From assembly GCA_910578605.1 (NCBI GenBank), contig CAJTQG010000010.1, forward strand, positions 59,212-84,520: a DNA stretch of 25,309 bases, written 5' to 3'. Numbering within the stretch: the first letter of the stretch is position 1; each line of letters begins with the position of its first letter. Position numbers and translations under genes: made by a program. Positions 22,658 to 25,309 of this stretch are shown in pieces. Below the pieces are notes generated by a model. That model did not search any database and had not been told where the DNA came from. It saw nothing but the letters and a program-made list of their open reading frames with translations. Source of the stretch: an uncultured Lachnospiraceae bacterium. Lineage in GTDB: Bacteria; Bacillota; Clostridia; Lachnospirales; Lachnospiraceae.

Positions 22658-23077
22658 ATGGGATATATTGAGGAAACACATAACCTAGAAATAGATTTTA
22701 ACAAAATTGCAGATATGCAAGGAGAGCAGAAGGTGATTCCGGTTGCTGTACAGCACTATAAGACGAAGGAAGTAATCTTAATTGCCTACACAAATGAGGA
22801 GGCGTTTTTGCAGGCGGTGAAGGAGCACAGAGCTATTTTTTGGAGTACCTCTAGAAATGAACTTTGGTATAAAGGTAAGACATCTGGAAATGAATTTGAA
22901 TTGATGGAGGTTCGCATAAACTGTGAGCAAAATTCCTTAGTCTATATGGTTAAGCCCCTCAGTGGCAATATATGCCATACTTCCTACAAAGGTGTGGCAA
23001 ACAATTGTTTTTACAGGAGAGTGGATATGGACACCATGAAGCTTGTAAATTTAAATGAAACAAAAAACGGAAAGTAA
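22658..23077 (+). CDS. hisI: Phosphoribosyl-AMP cyclohydrolase family protein (HisI), divergent type
   Basis: HisI opens the adenine ring of phosphoribosyl-AMP in the third step of histidine synthesis. The 139-residue protein has the family core: VIPVAVQHYKTKEVILIAYT, then NEEAF, FWSTSRNELWYKGKTSGN and the zinc-binding C-H-T...N-C-F-Y-R-R end. However, the metal-binding D-C-D-x-D of classic HisI is N-C-E-Q-N here, and there is an insertion between CHT and CFYR (SYKGVANN). I recall a subgroup of HisI-like proteins with NCEQN and this extra loop, so it may be a distinct branch. It is not in a his operon but sits 32 bp behind the hybrid kinase. Cyclohydrolase activity on another nucleotide is possible. 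Confidence 0.75.
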   Translation: MGYIEETHNLEIDFNKIADMQGEQKVIPVAVQHYKTKEVILIAYTNEEAFLQAVKEHRAIFWSTSRNELWYKGKTSGNEFELMEVRINCEQNSLVYMVKPLSGNICHTSYKGVANNCFYRRVDMDTMKLVNLNETKNGK

Positions 23078-23173
23078 AGTTATTGTATGGAGGATTCCCT
23101 TTGAGTCCAGCAATAAAAATAAAAAGGTAGAATTTAGAATTATATGACAAGAGTATAGCTGGATTTTTAAGTT

Positions 23174-23205
23174 TATAGGTTCAGGTCAATAGACCTGAAC
23201 CTATA
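23174..23205. terminator. Bidirectional terminator between hisI and the chemoreceptor gene
   Basis: TATAGGTTCAGGTC (23174-23187) and GACCTGAACCTATA (23192-23205) form a perfect 14-bp stem with an AATA loop, between two convergent genes (stops at 23077 and 23212). The flanks are AT-rich (TGTGTTTATT on the right) but without long T runs. Confidence 0.75.
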
Positions 23206-23211
23206 GTGTGT

Positions 23212-25239
23212 TTATTGGATATGAAACTGACTGATCAGTTGATTTAGTGTTCTTGCATGGTTAGACAATTCTTGTGATATAGATGCGCTTTGTTCAGCGG
23301 CAGTGGAATTTGCTTGTGTTACTTTTGAGACTTCTTTTATTCTGTTTTCTATTGAAGTAATCATTTCCGATTGCTGGATACTAGCCATTGAAATCTCATC
23401 CATATGTTCTTTGATAGATTGGATACATTCACCGATAATCCTCATAGCAGATTGTGCATGGTTTGTAGATTCTGTACCTGTTTTTACATCCTGTATGGAA
23501 CGACCAATCAGTGCATTTGTAGAGTTTACAGCCTCTGATGATTTAGCGGCAAGGTTTCTTACTTCTTCTGATACGACAGAAAATCCTTTTCCGGCTTCTC
23601 CTGCTCTGGCAGCTTCAACTGAGGCATTTAGTGCAAGGATGTTAGTCTGAAAAGCAATATCCTCAATCGTTTTTATAATACTGACAATCTTTGCGGAGGA
23701 CTGATCAATATTTTTTGTGGCGATAATCAATTGCTCCATTTTGATGTCAGCTTCAGATGAATACTCGGTAGCTCTGTCCACTAAACCACTGGCATTACTG
23801 CAGCGGACTGTGCTATTCTGGATTTGTGTAGTAATGTCTGTCACATTGGCAACAAGTTTATTAATGGAATCTTTCTGTTGAATCGTTCCTTGAGACAGTT
23901 CTGCGGCTCCGGCAGAAACTTGATTGGCATCTTCATTTACCTGATTAGCAATATGAATAATATTGCGCATAACTTCTGTAAGGTGAGTGCGAATAAGTTT
24001 AAGACTTTGTGATAAAACTTGGAAGTCACCAATATAGTATTCTTCATTTACTTCAACGTCTACAGAAATATTGCCAGCAGCCATCTCACCTAAAATTCTT
24101 CCAATATCCTCTATGGTTTTTCTAAGACATTCACAAACATGGTGAATGGTCTGGGCTATCATACCAATTTCATCTTGTCTATTATAAAATGGTTTTAGTT
24201 CCTTATCGGCAGAGAGCTCTAGATTTCCAAGACGCCGGATAGCTTTTTCCATAATCATAAGCTCACGGCCTTCTCGATATAAGATTAGTAATGTAATAAA
24301 TACAATAAATGCTCCTACCATGGCACAAATAACAGCTACCATTGTACGAATAGTTTCCACATCTTTATAGACTTCTGATGCATTGTCACGAACCATAAAA
24401 ATCCAGTTGCGGTCTTTTAAATATTTATATACCACAAGTTGGTCTGCGCCATTTTCATCCTGATAGAAATATGTATCAGCCTGTGTGTCGTTTTTTGTTT
24501 TAACTCGACGGAGAATTTCTTGATAACCACTGTCTGTTGTTTGGGTGTTCAATAGAGTCTCATCTTGATTGTATAGATATGCTCCGTTTTCAGCATTAAT
24601 AAAGACATATTCGCTGTTAGGAAGTCCTTCGATTTTTAAATCTAATAGTGAATCCATTAATCGGCTGGCATAAACACCAGAACCAACATATCCTATACAC
24701 TTGCCGTCCTCAAAAATTGGATAATACATGGAAAGAATCATGCTTCCGGTTCCTGGAGATTTCATAATTCCCAGATTAGTCAGCTGTTGTTTGGATAAAA
24801 TAGTTTTAGTAAATTCTTCTAAGGAATCTCCAGTTCTAGTCGTCATACCAATCGCATCTTTAGAAGTATGTGTCAGAATATGAGTGGAGGGGGTGGCAAT
24901 ATACAATCCCTCAAAAATACCTTTGATTTCTGCAAAGTCTTCTGTATATTGTTGTCCCTTTTGCACTGCAGCAGAGTTTTTAGGATCTGCTAAAAGATTG
25001 CGGACTTCACTGCTTAATGCAAAAGCAACCATATACTCTTCTGCTGAAGTCACATAGTCATTTATGATAGATGCTCTAGATTCTACCACATCAATCATTT
25101 GATTGGTAATATCTTTTTCTACCATAGTGGAAACACGATCTGATACAATAAACCAAAGTAACAGCATTCCCAAAAAAGTAATAATTGTAGTAATAATACT
25201 AATGCGTGTTGCAAGTTTTCGATTGCTTAAAAATTTCAT
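23212..25239 (-). CDS. Methyl-accepting chemotaxis protein with Cache sensor domain
   Basis: The 675-residue chemoreceptor has TM1 (about residues 12-32), a large extracytoplasmic sensor (about 35-285) of the dCache type, TM2 (about 296-320), a HAMP domain (about 322-400) and a long coiled-coil signalling domain. The conserved hairpin tip, IAFQTNILALNASVEAARAG with GFSVVSEEVRNLA just after, lies near residues 525-565 and should contact CheA and CheW. There is no C-terminal CheR-binding pentapeptide. The minus-strand ATG at 25239 is preceded by GGAGAGG (25246-25252 on the plus strand) at 6 nt. The ligand is unknown; Cache domains often bind amino acids or carboxylates. It implies a chemotaxis system elsewhere in the genome. 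Confidence 0.95.
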   Translation of the reverse strand: MKFLSNRKLATRISIITTIITFLGMLLLWFIVSDRVSTMVEKDITNQMIDVVESRASIINDYVTSAEEYMVAFALSSEVRNLLADPKNSAAVQKGQQYTEDFAEIKGIFEGLYIATPSTHILTHTSKDAIGMTTRTGDSLEEFTKTILSKQQLTNLGIMKSPGTGSMILSMYYPIFEDGKCIGYVGSGVYASRLMDSLLDLKIEGLPNSEYVFINAENGAYLYNQDETLLNTQTTDSGYQEILRRVKTKNDTQADTYFYQDENGADQLVVYKYLKDRNWIFMVRDNASEVYKDVETIRTMVAVICAMVGAFIVFITLLILYREGRELMIMEKAIRRLGNLELSADKELKPFYNRQDEIGMIAQTIHHVCECLRKTIEDIGRILGEMAAGNISVDVEVNEEYYIGDFQVLSQSLKLIRTHLTEVMRNIIHIANQVNEDANQVSAGAAELSQGTIQQKDSINKLVANVTDITTQIQNSTVRCSNASGLVDRATEYSSEADIKMEQLIIATKNIDQSSAKIVSIIKTIEDIAFQTNILALNASVEAARAGEAGKGFSVVSEEVRNLAAKSSEAVNSTNALIGRSIQDVKTGTESTNHAQSAMRIIGECIQSIKEHMDEISMASIQQSEMITSIENRIKEVSKVTQANSTAAEQSASISQELSNHARTLNQLISQFHIQ

Positions 25240-25276
25240 AAGCTACCTCTCCTAGTAAAAAAATTTTCATTAAAAT

Positions 25277-25282
25277 ATTATA
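25277..25282 (-). promoter_or_regulatory. Possible -10 box of the chemoreceptor gene
   Basis: On the minus strand TATAAT is read here, 37 bp before the start codon. No good -35 box is seen at 16-18 bp, and no sigma-28-type (flagellar) promoter is evident within the 70 bp available. Confidence 0.35.
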
Positions 25283-25309
25283 AGTAAGATTGTGCAAGCA
25301 GACATTAAC

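Noticed and set aside
23094..23105. GGAGGATTCC shared with the insertion at 11756-11766 as a second copy of the element
   Set aside because: Only about ten bases match, with no hairpins around them; this is compatible with chance.

Overview
ORGANISM. The window looks like the chromosome of a low-GC Gram-positive of the class Clostridia, most likely a gut-type Lachnospiraceae. The reasons are the AT-rich sequence with strong AGGAGG ribosome sites, the gene order tig-clpP-clpX-lon-engB, a zinc-ribbon/lipoprotein pair, a DUF3737 protein, a BspA-like leucine-rich-repeat surface protein and a c-di-GMP-I type riboswitch. This assignment is inference from gene content. No rRNA, tRNA, CRISPR array or complete transposon was seen. 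LAYOUT. 423-1724: a single FAD oxidoreductase with a C-terminal Rieske domain. 2257-3876: a membrane diguanylate cyclase (GGDEF). 4009-6233: a two-gene operon of a zinc-ribbon membrane protein with four 36-bp repeats and a lipoprotein. 6388-6567: a truncated Rrf2 regulator ending at a strong hairpin. 7183-8199: a GNAT-Nudix fusion behind a strong promoter with a 19-bp perfect palindrome on its -35 box. 8215-9093 (minus): a LysR regulator, facing a decayed gene remnant at about 9319-9532. 9559-10665: a 77-aa small protein followed by a DUF3737 protein. 10767-13574: a promoter, a c-di-GMP-I (GEMM-I) riboswitch with its own terminator, a secreted-protein gene broken by an insertion of about 83 nt made of two hairpins, and a secreted BspA-type LRR protein. 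13670-20327: the conserved protein-quality-control block tig, clpP, clpX, lon and engB, with promoters and terminators between some units. 20324-23077: a hybrid histidine kinase behind a promoter overlapping a large inverted repeat, followed by a divergent hisI. 23212-25239 (minus): a methyl-accepting chemotaxis protein, convergent with hisI across a 14-bp-stem terminator. HOW IT FITS TOGETHER. The tig-to-engB block is housekeeping (nascent-chain folding, ClpXP and Lon proteolysis, ribosome assembly). The flanking genes are mostly sensory or surface functions: c-di-GMP synthesis, c-di-GMP sensing by RNA, a hybrid kinase and a chemoreceptor. The most interesting stretch is 10767-13574, where a c-di-GMP-responsive leader appears to control two secreted proteins. 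The first of these is split by a compact two-hairpin element whose removal restores a single reading frame of about 335 codons.
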